From the NCBI RefSeq assembly GCF_036898095.1, contig NC_090768.1:49605547-49669546 (forward strand): DNA of 64,000 nt, written 5' to 3'. The position numbers and the translations under genes are program-made. Source of the stretch: Palaemon carinicauda. Taxonomy: Eukaryota > Arthropoda > Malacostraca > Decapoda > Palaemonidae. Shown one piece after another: positions 23,184 to 34,143 of the stretch (the first letter of the stretch is position 1; each line of letters begins with the position of its first letter). The notes beneath the pieces are model-generated. The model worked only from the letters and a program-made list of their open reading frames with translations, was not told the origin of the DNA and did no database searches.

Positions 23184-23496
23184 TTAAGGAGGAAAGATCT
23201 CTCTACAACAGGTCTCCAACTTTGTCATTTTCTCCACTAGGAAGAGGTTGCTGAAGAAACCTGGGGAACTGACGAAGACTTCCTCTATTGCATCCTTCTC
23301 CAGAATTTGTGATACTGTACCTTTGTCTAAGAGGAAATCTGTCATAGACCACATCAAATACAATGATTGGATCATTGGAGTCCGAGTTAATGGAGGGCGA
23401 CAGAAGAGTTAATGGAGGGCGACAGCTTGTGAACAGGACACGATACCCAGAGGAAATAATTCCAAGGTCCAGGAATCTGGCCCGAAGAACTGCCAC
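23184..23496 (-). pseudogene. DIRS-D reverse transcriptase N-terminal remnant
   Basis: Minus-strand pieces match the RT entry region of DIRS elements: 'LDLGIISSGYRVLFTS', with the 'GYRVPF'-type motif, then 'LEKDAIEEVFVSSPGFFSNL' and 'FLVEKMTK'. The region continues in broken frames toward 22900, where 'DIKEVPACYFQ' corresponds to the 'DAYFQ' neighbourhood. It is dead. Confidence 0.65.
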
Positions 23497-23904
23497 CGTC
23501 CATCAACGTTGCAGGTCTCGCCCTACAGGTGGTAAGTAGGTGGATCTGCCGTTCCTAATGGGTGCCTTAGCGTCCTCAACTTATACGGGTAGAGGGATGT
23601 CCTCTACGCCAAAATGAAGTCGAGGATTCCAGCTGTCTTAAAATGTTGAACATTGAATGACTGGTAGCAGACAATGTTGAGGAGCTTATTCAAGTGGGGA
23701 TGGTCTTGGCATCTGCTGAGAACCTGGATGCTGCAGAACTTCTCAGAAAGGAAGTCTACCTAGTTCTCACATTTCTTCGCTGTCACTTCACTTTTGCAAG
23801 GGGGGGGAGAGAAAAAAAAAGGTTGGGAGATCTATAATGTTCAAGTTTCTCAGATTCAGAGAATCTCTGTGTCATATGCTTACGTCTCCTTTTCAGCACA
23901 ATTT

Positions 23905-24190
23905 AAGATTTAAAGACTGCTCATGAATGACAGAGGCAAGGACCATGAAAGTGCCCTAGTGAATGATCATATATACATATGATAAGCACCTAAGCCCTCT
24001 CCTTTCAAGATAGAACCAGAGAAAGCCAGGCAATGGCTGCTGATGACTCAGCAGGTAGACCAATAGGCTCCCCCAAACACCATATCCTTTGCTCACAAGG
24101 ATGGTGGGATTGCAGACACTAAGGAAACCATCAAGCTTGAGTGGGTCTCAAACCAGAGTACGGCAGAATGCCAGGCAGAGACGTTTCCAT
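23905..24190 (-). mobile_element. tRNA-derived SINE, minus strand
   Basis: Read on the minus strand this matches the SINE at 25125-25455 over its body: 'CACCATCCTTGTGAGC', 'GGTGTTTGGGGGAGC', 'ATCAGCAGCCATTGCCTGGC', 'CATGAGCAGTCTTTAAATC'. The upstream end keeps a B-box-like 'GGTTTGAGACCC'. The two copies differ by many substitutions, so this insertion is older than a recent burst. Confidence 0.8.
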
Positions 24191-25124
24191 AAGTTACCAC
24201 AACCCTTGTTCCAGATAAAGGTTGTTTGGTAGAAAACAAACTAACACCTTCGCCCCTAAGTGGACAATATCATATTGTTTACTTGTTTCTGGATATGCCA
24301 GATTTCCCGAAACTGCAAAAACTAGGATACTGCCTGTCTAATGATCCAGCTAGGAACATGCCTGAAACATTGTCATTGCTGCTGCTTTCATGGTTTGCAG
24401 CTCTGAACCAGAAAAAGATGAAGGTTAAGTCAATCTGCTTGTCATTGGACATGCCTGGTGTTAGGGTTGCAACATTCGGGTTGATAGGAAGAAGACCGGG
24501 GTGTTCACATAGAACTTCCTTTGTTGAAATAAAGCAGGTGGTGGTAATTTCAATGACCGACTATCTCAAAAGAGTTCTCTATGCCAGAAACCTTTGTTTA
24601 GAAAGTACATGGTGTCCTGAGCTGGGTTCTTAAAAGGGACATCAAACTTACAGTATATGTTCTGGGGTCTGGCAAGAACCCACCAATTGTACGTCTTCCT
24701 GTTACCTGGGCACGAGGCGGGTCACAGAGTTCATCAATACAACGAATGTTGCTTCTGCTGCTACTTAAGATGTTTGTTCTGGTAGTCTAGGAGCCACATG
24801 GAGGGCAACAGTGGCATGGAAGTGTATACAGCTCTTATCTTCATGAAGTGATTGTTTGATGTCTGGCAATAATTTCTAGCTTGAGTAAGCATTTCTAGTA
24901 CGGCAAGATTTTCTCCAAAATGGCAGACAAAATAGCTGCTGGGCCAAATTGGAAAATTGCCTATATCTTGAGAACGGATGCTTCTAGATGAAAACTACAA
25001 GGGATTGAAGTTGTTCAAAACAATTTCCAACACCAGAATAACAGTTTTATGCAGTTTAATGGCAAATTGTACTAATGTAAGGGTATAATATATAACTAAA
25101 TTGTTGAATTGGCCAATTAAGGGT
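24191..25124. other. Unassigned sequence between SINE copies
   Basis: An open frame of 135 codons at 24226-24633 (plus strand) has no recognisable domain. Degenerate DIRS-type non-coding sequence is possible because the base composition resembles the neighbouring DIRS-D, but I cannot show it. Confidence 0.4.
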
Positions 25125-25455
25125 TGTGGTGGCTGAACGTCCGCGACTGGTGAGCGCCAGACTGGGGTTCGAGTCCAGCTCAAACTTGTTAGTTTCTTTG
25201 GTCACTGTAACCTCACCATCCTTGTGAGCTAAGGATGGGGTATGGGGTGTTTGGGGGAGCATATAAGTCTATTTTCCGAGTGATCAGCAGCCATTGCCTG
25301 GCTCTCCTTGGTCTTAGCTTGGGTAGATAGGGGGCTTGGGCAGTGATCACATGTATATATGGTTAGTCTCTAGGCTAGGGCATTGTCTTGCTTGATAGGG
25401 CAGTGCCACTGTCCCTTGTCTCTGCCATACATGAGCGGCCTTTATTAAGTCTACC
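25125..25455 (+). mobile_element. tRNA-derived SINE, plus strand
   Basis: The 5' part is tRNA-like, with an A-box-like 'TGGTGGCTGAACGTCC' and a consensus B box 'GGTTCGAGTCC' about 45 bases apart, the internal RNA polymerase III promoter arrangement. It is followed by a body shared with 23905-24190. The tRNA-like head cannot fold as a full tRNA gene, so this is a SINE head rather than a functional tRNA. The 3' end is near 'CATGAGCGGCCTTTATTAAG'. Confidence 0.85.
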
Positions 25456-25474
25456 AAAACAAAAGTTTTACATA

Positions 25475-28317
25475 CAGTGGAACCTCTACATACGAATTTA
25501 ATCCGTTCCAGAACCAACTTCGGATGTAGAAATTGTTCGGATGTAGAAACGAATTTTCCCATAAGAATACATTGAAATAGGATTAATCCGTGGTTGAGCC
25601 CAAAAACCTATTTTTATTTCTTAATAAACTACTACACATAATTTTCCCATGAGAATAATGAACACTAAATTAGATAATAGACATGTAAATAAGAAGAATA
25701 GACATGTAAATAAGAAGAATAGACATGTAAATAAGAAGAATTGGCAAAAAATGATAAATAAGAAACAGGTTTTTAGCGTCACTTTACCTTAGAAACTCCA
25801 GCGCAGGTGTTGTTAGTCTTCGCTACGCAGAGAGGAGAGAGGAGACGGACAGACGAGGAGGAGGTAGAGAGGTTAACTACGATAAACGTACACTACCGTA
25901 ACTTATTCTAACTTACACTAAGTGAACTTTAACATAACTTAGCTTATTTTTTTTTAATTTTTATATTTTCTATTTTTTTCTACATTTTCTTTTTTCCTTT
26001 TTGATGATTACGTAATTTTAATCACTATCACACTTTACATTTAAAATTGACTGAATTTCTTTTGCTTCACTCTTTTCCGTTTTCTGTGTTTCACTTTCTT
26101 CCACTTCACTCTTTGCCGTTTTCTTCGATTCACTTACATCCTCTTCATCGCGAGTTCGCTTCGCAGTTTTTTTAAAGAAAGCATCGATATATAATTGCTT
26201 GGTACGGCTTTTCAGAATGTTTCGAAAGTGAGTTAGGCAAACTTCATCAAATTGAGAAACTACACGACAAACCTGCAATTTCTATGGATGGTATTTGTCG
26301 ATGAAGTCGACCACGTCTTGATATTTTCCTAACACCTCTTTTATTTGTGCTGAACCTAACACATGTTCTACCTCCTCGCTCTCTTCCTCGTCATCACTCA
26401 TGTGCTCCGACATAGCATGGAGTTCCTTGAGCTTATCCGTCGTCAGTTCGTCGTGATGTTCGGCGACGAGTTCCGTAACGTCATCTGCGTTGACCTCCAG
26501 ACCCATGGACTTGCCAAGGGAGACGATTTCCATTACGGCTTCCGCTGCACCGACCACGGGATCAGGTTCGGGGTCAAAACCCTCGAAATCTCGGGGAGCA
26601 ACAGCATCAGGCCAAAGTTTCTTCCAAGCGGAATTCAGGATCCGTTGAGTTAATCCCACCCAAGCCTGATCTATGATCTTCAAGCAGTGCACGATGTTGA
26701 AGTGGCCCCTCCAAAATTCACGCAAAGTTAAGTTGGTGCTTTGCGTGACATTAAAGCACTGCTTAAATAAGTGCTTGGTGTACAGCTTCTTAAAATTAGA
26801 GATGACTTGCTGGTCCATGGGCTGGAGGATAGAGGTGGTATTCGGTGGAAGATACAGCACCTTTATGAACTTGAATTCATCGAAGATATCATCTTCAAGT
26901 CCGGGGGGGGTGAGCGGATGCATTGTCAAGGCATAGCAGGCACTTTAAAGGCAATTTCTGTTCATGAAGATACTTCTTCACAGAAGGGCCGAAAACTTGG
27001 TTTACCCATTGCACAAAGAATTGCCTAGTGACCCAGGCCTTCGAGTTGGATCGCCAGAAAACATGAAGCTGATCCTTATCGACGTTGTGTGCTTTAAAGG
27101 CCCTAAGGTTCTCTGAATGGTAAACCAGTAAGGGCTTGACTCTAAAGTCCCCGCTAGCGTTGGCACATAGGGCAAGAGTCAACCGATCCTTCATTGGCTT
27201 ATGCCCAGGCAATTTCTTCTCTTCGGCAGTGACATAGGTTCGACTCGGCATCTTCTTCCAAAACAGCCCGGTTTCATCACAATTAAACACCTGCTGCTCT
27301 ACGTAGCCTTCTTCCTGCACGATCTTTTCGAAGTTCATGACAAAGTCAGCTGCAGCCTTTGTGTCCGCACTAGCAGCCTCTCCGTGGCGAACAACTGAAT
27401 GAATCCCGGACCGTTTCTTAAATTTCTCGAACCAGCCACGAGATGCCTTGAAATCATCTGAGGAAGGCTCGGTTGAACTCTCCCCAGCATCACCCCCAGA
27501 GCTCTCCTCCTTCAAGTCCGTAAAGATGGCGTGCGCCTTCTCGCAGATAACAGTCTCGGTGATGGTGTCGCCAACGATCTCTCTATCCTTAATCCACACT
27601 AGTAGAAGTCGTTCCATCTCTTCTATGATAGGGGTACAGCGTTTGGAAATTATAGTGATCCCCTTAGAAGGTTTCACTGCTTTAATAGCTTCCTTCTGTT
27701 TAAGGATTGTCGAGATCCTCGACATATTACGGCCATACTGTTTAGCAAGTTCACTCACGCGGATGTTTTTCAATAATTTCCTGCTTAATTTCTATAGAAA
27801 GCATTTCCTTCTTCCTTTTCTCACCACTACCACTACCACTGGCAAAACTAAGCCTTTTAGGACCCATACTTTACGTAAATTACCGTTAAAGGATGCACGT
27901 AAAAAATCACGATTAAAACAGAGTTAATAGTAAAACGCACAGAGCACAACCGCAAGAAGCCGATGAGAACAGAGGACTGACCCAAGTCGCGCTAATTGAG
28001 CGTCCCTCCGAGGTCGATGTGCTGCCTTCTATCGGCGGAAATAAAAAACACTTCAGGCGCTATGAGCACCGACTACGCATACGAGTATTGTTTACTTCGG
28101 GTGTCGAAAAAAACATTCGGGTGTAGATTCGGAACGTGTTCGAATTGTACTTCGCGTGTCGAAAAATTCGGATACAACCATACAACCGGTACGACGAAAA
28201 TTGTTTACTTTGTGTGTCGAAATAAAATTCGGGTGTAGAGTCAAAAATTTGCTCGAATTTTACTTCGGATGTTGGAAAATTCGGATGTAGATACGTTCGT
28301 GTGTAGAGGTTCCACTA
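25475..28317 (-). mobile_element. Tigger-A: pogo/Tigger-like DNA transposon, 2.84 kb
   Basis: Terminal inverted repeats start 'CAGTGGAACCTCTACATACG' at 25475 and end '...GTGTAGAGGTTCCACTA' at 28317. TA dinucleotides flank both ends (25473-25474 and 28318-28319), the target duplication of the Tc1/mariner/pogo superfamily. Several subterminal repeats of 'TTCGGATGTAGA'/'TTCGGGTGTAGA' follow the right end. A disrupted transposase occupies the middle on the minus strand. The left breakpoint of the 10.57 kb duplication falls inside this element at 27771. Confidence 0.95.
26018..27870 (-). pseudogene. Tigger-A transposase (CENP-B/DDE type), frameshifted
   Basis: A start at about 27870 (MGPKRLSF...) reads 'EMLSIEIKQEIIEKH', then loses frame near 27770. 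The next frame gives the helix-turn-helix 'VSELAKQYGRNMSRISTIL', a CENP-B-like domain ('RLLLVWIKDREIVGDTIT', 'SRGWFEKFKKRSGIHSVVRH'), and the DDE domain with 'NCDETGLFWKKMPSRTYV' and 'LLCLDNASAHPP'. A G-run near 26902 shifts the frame to 'LPPNTTSILQPMDQQVISNF' and the remaining domain. Another break near 26280 precedes the C-terminal 'HFRNILKSRTKQLYIDAFF'. The catalytic aspartates of the first two boxes are present, but at least three frame breaks make it inactive. The G-run shift could be a sequencing error. Confidence 0.92.
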
Positions 28318-28319
28318 TA

Positions 28320-30515
28320 CTTCATTATATCTTGTGGAGTCAGCTGAATATATGTGTTTTAATATTTTATGAATAAAAACTTAAATGATACAGTAAAAAA
28401 AAAAAATATTTAGTTATCTGTAATCTCTGCTAATAGGTCCATCAGACTGTAGATGCATGTTAATTATACAATACCACATTGTGCAGGCACTGAGGGCCTT
28501 ATTGGCCTGTCCTTAGTTGGAATTACACAATGGTTGTTACATGATCTATGAGAAGTTATACATACCAACTACGAAATAATGGAAGCTGAATAAACAGTCA
28601 ATCAATCATACTATAAACTGAAAATTCCTTTTAAAACTTATTGTAAGGAGAGAAATATCTAGCCGTTTCACCTTTGTAGATACAATGTACATAACTAGTC
28701 TTTTATAATGTTATTTTTGCAATTGCTTGAATTTCCATAAGCACAAAGTCTTGAGCATGGTACCAAGGTCATTCTACATTCAAATGAATTTGGTCTGTAT
28801 CAGATTTTGAAATTACATGGGTTAGGAGAATCCTATGGTATTGGCTCTTCAATAATTGGAGTCTACTCTGTATCTTTTTCTTCATATTCAAAATAAGATG
28901 GATCATAAATTCCAACATTGTCCTTCAATAAACATGCGCCATTGAAAAATTTGTGGAATAACGAATGATGAGTATGTCTTACATCACAAGCTTTCTGACG
29001 TTATGACTCAAAAGGATGATTGATGTAGCATGAATATGGTCACTTTTATCTCTGATAGGTATAATCCATTAGTTCCATGACCAAGTGTTAAACTTTGCAA
29101 CAGAGAAGCACTTGCCAGAGGCAAATGTAGATTTTAATTCAAAATGCATCACTGAAGGACGTAAGGGTTAAAGTAATTTTCATGATCAAATTTTCAAATC
29201 TCCCCATAGAATACTAGAAATACGTACCGCACGCTAGAAATCATCCCTAGACATCATATATTCCTTTTTATGAAGGTAACAGCTGTATAAACATTCATGC
29301 CACAGTTGCCTTCTACGTGGCTCCTAGAGTATGGGGATCTGGTTCTAGGTCTGGATCATGATGGTCCGGGTTCCCCTTTTGGAAAGGTCTTAAGAGTTCT
29401 TTATCCTCTCTGGGATATCCTTCCTCTCTCACCTCACTCCTTAAGCATGTTTAGAAACGGTGAATGGTTTTAGTACCTATTATTACAAGCTGGAGACTCA
29501 TGTTCGTAATAAGATGGTGAAAGCTTAGTCTACTTCTCAAACACCAAATACTGCAGCACTAATCTCGATGTACCAGGTGTGTCCCACACGGATTCTTCTC
29601 TGTATCTTTGTGCAGAGTAATATTGTGAGGAATCTATCCTCTGTCTTGAGGGATAGCTGATCTTGATAGGTAGTGGCGAGGTTACTTAGGAAATGACGGA
29701 CACGGTTCTGCAGTCCTTTTCCTTTCGTACTGGTACAGCCGCCTGAAAAATCTTTAAACTAGTTTATGATTTAACCTAGGCGTAGGTCTAATATTCTCAT
29801 CTCTAGCTGTACCTGTAATGGGATGCATTGACCTAGATGATGGCAAGTGGGTTTCATACACACCTGAGCGTGTTGTTGACATTTCTGAAATGGTGGAAGC
29901 GTATTCGGCCTATGGGGGCGTATTGTTAACGGTGTTAACTAGGGGGGACATGCTTGTGGCAGTGCGCATTTCGGCTTTGTGCCATTGTCAGCAAGTGCTT
30001 TTCTGTTCGTGTTTGGGGAAGCAAACAAGAAGATTGGTTGTTATCATACTTGCGGATGCTGGGGAAAATTTGCACTTGCACAGGGCCAACCTTGTCCCTT
30101 TGGCAATCTGGAAAAAAAAAATTCACTTTTCAGGGAAAAATTACAATGTGGGTTCTCGCGAGGTGTCTTGAAGAGCCGATGCTTTTCTTCGAGAGAAGTT
30201 AGCTGCTTCCTTCTCTTGCGAGAAGTTAACTTTAGGGCCTTTCAGAGTTACGGGAAGACCCCAAGTTGCTATGAGGCTGTACCGGTAAATAGTATAACTT
30301 CTAAAATCATGGGATGCGCACCTGGAGAAACACGATGAACGTTTGCTGAATGGAGTGGCATCCTTTTAGGTATATGTTAAGGAGACACTTTGTAATTTTA
30401 CTGGAAAAGCCTCCCACACTTTAGATGAGAAATGTCCTTGCTCTCCTAGATATGAAATATATAGCTGGTCCCCAGAGCTTACCATACTTGTTGGTGGGAT
30501 AGGGACCTGTTAGGG
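28320..30515. other. Flank between Tigger-A and hAT, copy 1, nothing recognised
   Basis: Duplicated at 38886-41080. Open frames such as 29818-30171 (117 codons, 'MGCIDLDDGKWVSYTPERVV...') are conserved between copies only because the copies are recent; I recognise no domain. Stretches around 29300-29480 and 29940-30340 have a DIRS-like GC content and may be old gag debris. Confidence 0.4.
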
Positions 30516-32243
30516 CAGTGGTTCCCAACCTTACAAATATGGTGACCCATTTTAGAACAAGCAATCAGGAAGCGACCCCAATCCTTAAAATATCTTATAT
30601 TTACATTCATTTTCACGTACAACAAACTGCCATATATTGCGATTATTGAATTATACATTATTTATTCGTGAAGTAACTATACATTTCGTAAATTCATGAT
30701 TAATTTCAAATTTATTCATAAAAAATTCCAAAGCTGCTACAAAAATTAATTAATTGCAAATCAATTCAAAATTATTTGAACACAAAAATTTTCACCATTA
30801 TGTAAAGTATGTTTATGAACTCCCCTTAATGAGACAGTTGGTATTGCAGTTTTTTAGCTAGCAATTCTATCCTGGGCTTCGTTGTCAATATGGCACGCCA
30901 CCGGTCATCTTCCACATTTAATTGATTTCGGTACTTGTTCTTAAGCATGAGAAGTTGGGAGAATGCTGCTTCACATAATTAAGTTGGGAACAGCAATAAA
31001 TACCTTGTTGCAATTTCTGATATTATTGGGAATTTTTTGAAACTTTTTGCTAAAAATTCTTGTAGTTGCAGTTCACCAAACCATGATTTAGCTTCAAAAA
31101 TTTTTTTTAAGTCAAACTCTTCTTCTGTTGCTTCAGGGACAGATACACTGGCATTGAAAGGGTTGATTGTAAGGGAGAAAGATTTGCAACATTCATCCGG
31201 AAAATACTTATTTGAACAGGAAGGTTTTCCATATGCTCCCGTATCAAGCCATGTAAGTCATCGATGTTAATTTCATTTGCCTCCTCAACAAATTGGGTTT
31301 GTGTTGGGAACATGTATGATTCATTTCTTTTGGTTAATTTTGGTGATTGAGTTCCAATTTCATTTTAAAAAACGATATCTTTTCAGACAAAAATATTATC
31401 ATACTTTCCTTACCCTGTAATCCTGTATTAATACTATCAAATATCTCAAAAATGTCGACCAGGTATGCCAATTTGCGCAACGTAAATTCATCCGTAAACA
31501 ATGATTCATATTCGCTTGCATATTGAAATGCTAGAAATATTTGCAGCTCTCCTCTCAATTAAAAAAATCTATTCAACGCCTTTCCTTTTGAGAGCTACCT
31601 TACCTCTGTGTGACACAGTAGTGCTTCATGCGTTGAACCCATATCTTCACATAAAACTTTGAAGAGCCATATTGCAAGTGGCCTTGATTTAACATTTACT
31701 GCTTTAATCTCTCAGTTAAGCACTTCTTTGAATGGTTTAGGTAACGTCTTGGTTGCTAATACTTGCGATGATTCATGCAGCGAGTCCCAATTACTTCTGG
31801 AGCCAATTTTTTAACTAACGATTGGAAGTCAAGACTTACAGCCGAGCATTGCAGGTGTCCCCGTCAGTACAAACTCTGCACAATATCTCCCATTCGATTG
31901 AATATTCGTTGAAGAAATCATCAATTGAATAAAAAATATCAGCAGCAGTAGTTTAAGTTAGCAGAGGCTTACAAAACGAGAAATCTTTAATTTTTTCATT
32001 TTCATAATAACTAACATACACAGTTGTGAAAAGCTTGTCACATCAGTAGTTTCATCAAGCTGTATGCTGAACAGCCCATTTGGAGTTTCTTTTAATTCTT
32101 GAATAATTTGACATAAAATATCCTCGGATACTGTATATCTGTTATCCTTTGTTTTATCGTATTGTTTGACACGGATAGAGGCGATAATTTACTTACTGCT
32201 TCAGGACCAATCATGAGAAGTACAATATATTTAGTGCATGGAA
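30516..32243 (-). mobile_element. hAT element, left (3') part, copy 1
   Basis: The terminal inverted repeat 'CAGTGGTTCCCAACCTTAC' starts at 30516. Its partner '...GGTTAGGAACTACTG' ends at 63224. The flanks are 'TGTTAGGG' (30508-30515) and 'TATTAGGG' (63225-63232), an 8-bp target duplication with one mismatch, as expected for hAT. The part here holds the transposase C-terminal half on the minus strand and ends where DIRS-B is inserted. Confidence 0.9.
31107..32240 (-). pseudogene. hAT transposase C-terminal region, copy 1 (ZBED5/SCAND3-like)
   Basis: From the DIRS-B junction downward, broken minus-strand frames read 'CTKYIVLLMIGPEAVSKLSP', then 'LDETTDVTSFSQL'-type sequence near 32050, then open pieces 'FTLRKLAYLVDIFEIFDSIN' (31334-31558) and 'INIDDLHGLIREHMENLP' (31107-31313). 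The wording resembles the ZBED5/FAM200/SCAND3 group of hAT transposases. Several stops and frameshifts are present, so this is a fossil. The N-terminal part lies at 61093-61375. Confidence 0.8.
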
Positions 32244-32499
32244 AATGACAAATTCGTAGATAATTTGTATTTTTCCTAACTATACGTACCTTAGCTATTT
32301 AATAGGGGTTATTACTTTCGGCGTAGCTGAAATGACGAGCCATTAGAATTTTAACGAGGGTTTACTACCCCACCGCTACTTAGCGGGGGGTAGGGAGGGT
32401 AGCTTGCTACCCCCCCCCCCCCTCACACACCTGTGCTTGAGCTCACTTTGCTTAGAGGTGGGACTTCAAGGGGGATAGGGCTGGCGGGCAAGTTTGATT

Positions 32500-32625
32500 A
32501 AATAGCTAAGGTTTGTATAGTTAGGAAAAATACAAATTATCTACGAATTTGTCATTTGTTCCGTAACTGACATACAAACCACGCTATTTAATAGGGGTGA
32601 CTCACACATTAGGAAGGGTGGGAAG
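32500..32625 (-). repeat. DIRS-B internal complementary region, copy 1
   Basis: Contains 'GTATAGTTAGGAAAAATACA ... GAATTTGTCAT' (complement of the left terminus, 32246-32300) fused directly to 'TTGTTCCGTAACTGACATAC ... GCTATTTAATAGGGG' (complement of the right terminus, 61040-61092). This circle-junction arrangement is the DIRS1 hallmark and places the element ends. Confidence 0.9.
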
Positions 32626-33063
32626 TCCCAGCCAGTACTGGCTTTTGGCTTTGCCCGGGGACTCAAATAGTGTGTCAGCACTCAACAATAAGGAGTCACT
32701 GCACCTCGCTAGAACCTTGCTACGCAAGGATTGCGGCCTACGCAAGCTGTGTGTGAAGGTATGATAAAGTGTGACTCGTCCTAGGAAGTTGACCTGTAGT
32801 CCTTTAGATGGAAACTTTAGGCTAGGACTCTCCCAATATCACCTCGTCAGGGTATGGGGACGTGACAGTATTAGCTTAATACTAGGAACACAAGGAAACA
32901 TGGTTTACCTGCAGTGGTTTGAGGTCAGCTGTGCAGAGAACCCAGGATGCTGCTTTCACCAAGAGAGGGGAAGATGAAGAAAGGAATAAGGGCCAGACAA
33001 ACCTTTTCATTCATGCAGACTAAGACCGGGTAACAATGCCTTCAACCTTCTGCTACTTGTCTA

Positions 33064-34064
33064 CTAAGGAGCCTGAGGTGTTAAACCAGCTGTTGTGCAG
33101 GCACCACAGGGCCGATAGAGAACGTATCGAGCCTCCTGTGGGTCACGTCTTGCAGGTAGTGGGCTGTAAAGGTCGTCTGACGCTTCCACACCCCAGCCTG
33201 AAGAACTTGCGTCACTGAGAAATTCTTTTTGAAGGCCTGGGACGTAGCTACGCCCGACATCATGTGCTCTAGGGCGACGTGACGGAGGAGGGTCTGGATT
33301 CATGGACAGATGGATCACCCTACGAATCCATGCCGAGATGGTGTTCTTGGTGACCCTCCTCTTAGACCTCCCAGTGCTGACAAACAATGCTTGCACCTGA
33401 GGACGGACTGCAGCCGCTCTTTTGAGATATAGCCTAGACTCCTTACTGGGTACAGTAGGAGATGGTCTGGGTCATCTGTTACAGAACGAAGACTCGAAAT
33501 CCGGAAGGAGTCGAACCGAGGTTCCGGCACCCCCGGATTCCGAGTCTTAGCAATAAACTCAGTGACAAAGCTGAACATTACCTCTCCCCATCCCCTTGAA
33601 TGGGCGATGTCATATGAGAGACCATGAAGTTCACCGACTCGCTTGGCCGATGCCAAAGCTAGTAGGAACACAGTCTTCCAAGTTAGGTGGCGATCTGAAG
33701 CCTGGCGTAATGGTTCATAGGGAGGTCTCTTAAGAGACCTGAGAACTCGAACCACGTTCCATGGAGGAGGTCTCGCTTCCGAATGAGGGCAGGTAAGTTC
33801 ATAACTTCATATGAGTAGGGAAAGTTCCAGCGAGGAATAAATGTCTATTCCTTTGAGCCTGAAGGCTAGACTTAAGGCTGAGCGATAGCCTTTCACCGCC
33901 GAGACTGAAAGGCGCAATTCTTCCCGCAAATACACGAGGAACTCCGCTATTGTTGGAATAGTGGCATCGAGTAGAGAGATACTCCTTCCACGACACCAAC
34001 CACAGAAGACTTTCCACTTTGCCTGGTAGACAGATGCGGATGATTTTCGCAGATGTCCAGACAT
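33064..34064 (-). pseudogene. DIRS-B tyrosine recombinase, copy 1, frameshifted
   Basis: The minus strand from 34064 reads 'SSASVYQAKWKVFCGWC', 'FLVYLREELRLSVSAVKGYR', then after a frame break 'TVFLLALASAKRVGELHGLS' with the box A arginine (about 33600-33660). After another break near 33440 come the H-x-x-R region and 'VWKRQTTFTAHYLQDV', which supplies the likely nucleophilic tyrosine. In this copy a 2-bp deletion relative to copy 2, at about 33253, shifts the frame exactly in the H-x-x-R motif (HDVG instead of HDVRGVATS). The recombinase would integrate the element's circular DNA. It is inactive. Confidence 0.88.
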
Positions 34065-34143
34065 CCTAATCGCAACTTGTTGCGAAAATCCTCTCTCAGC
34101 GAGGAGATGCTGGATAGTCTCCAGGCGTGAAGTCGTAGCGAAG

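Larger units (their letters stand above)
17530..23800 (-). mobile_element. DIRS-D: decayed DIRS-like element on the minus strand
   Basis: Minus-strand remnants appear in DIRS order from right to left: RT N-terminus (23184-23496), RNase H and methylase-like segments (21075-22433), recombinase pieces (about 20240-20760). A terminal-repeat-like stretch at 17541-17600 ('TTTTCTAGCTATACAAACCC') has a matching complement at 19455-19545, which I read as the end repeat and ICR separated by an inserted LINE. All frames are broken. The right end, and whether the gag-like region around 23.5-23.8 kb marks its limit, are uncertain. Confidence 0.65.

Noticed and set aside
24226..24633. 135-codon plus-strand frame as a host exon
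   Set aside because: No recognisable domain and no convincing splice sites; left as unassigned.
25125..25200. Functional tRNA gene
   Set aside because: A and B boxes are present, but no complete cloverleaf can be formed, and the sequence continues into a body shared with another dispersed copy, so it is a SINE head.
29818..30338. Open frames conserved in both duplicates (29818-30338 and 40383-40903) as a conserved host gene
   Set aside because: Conservation only reflects the recent duplication; there is no domain, splice context or codon-pattern support.
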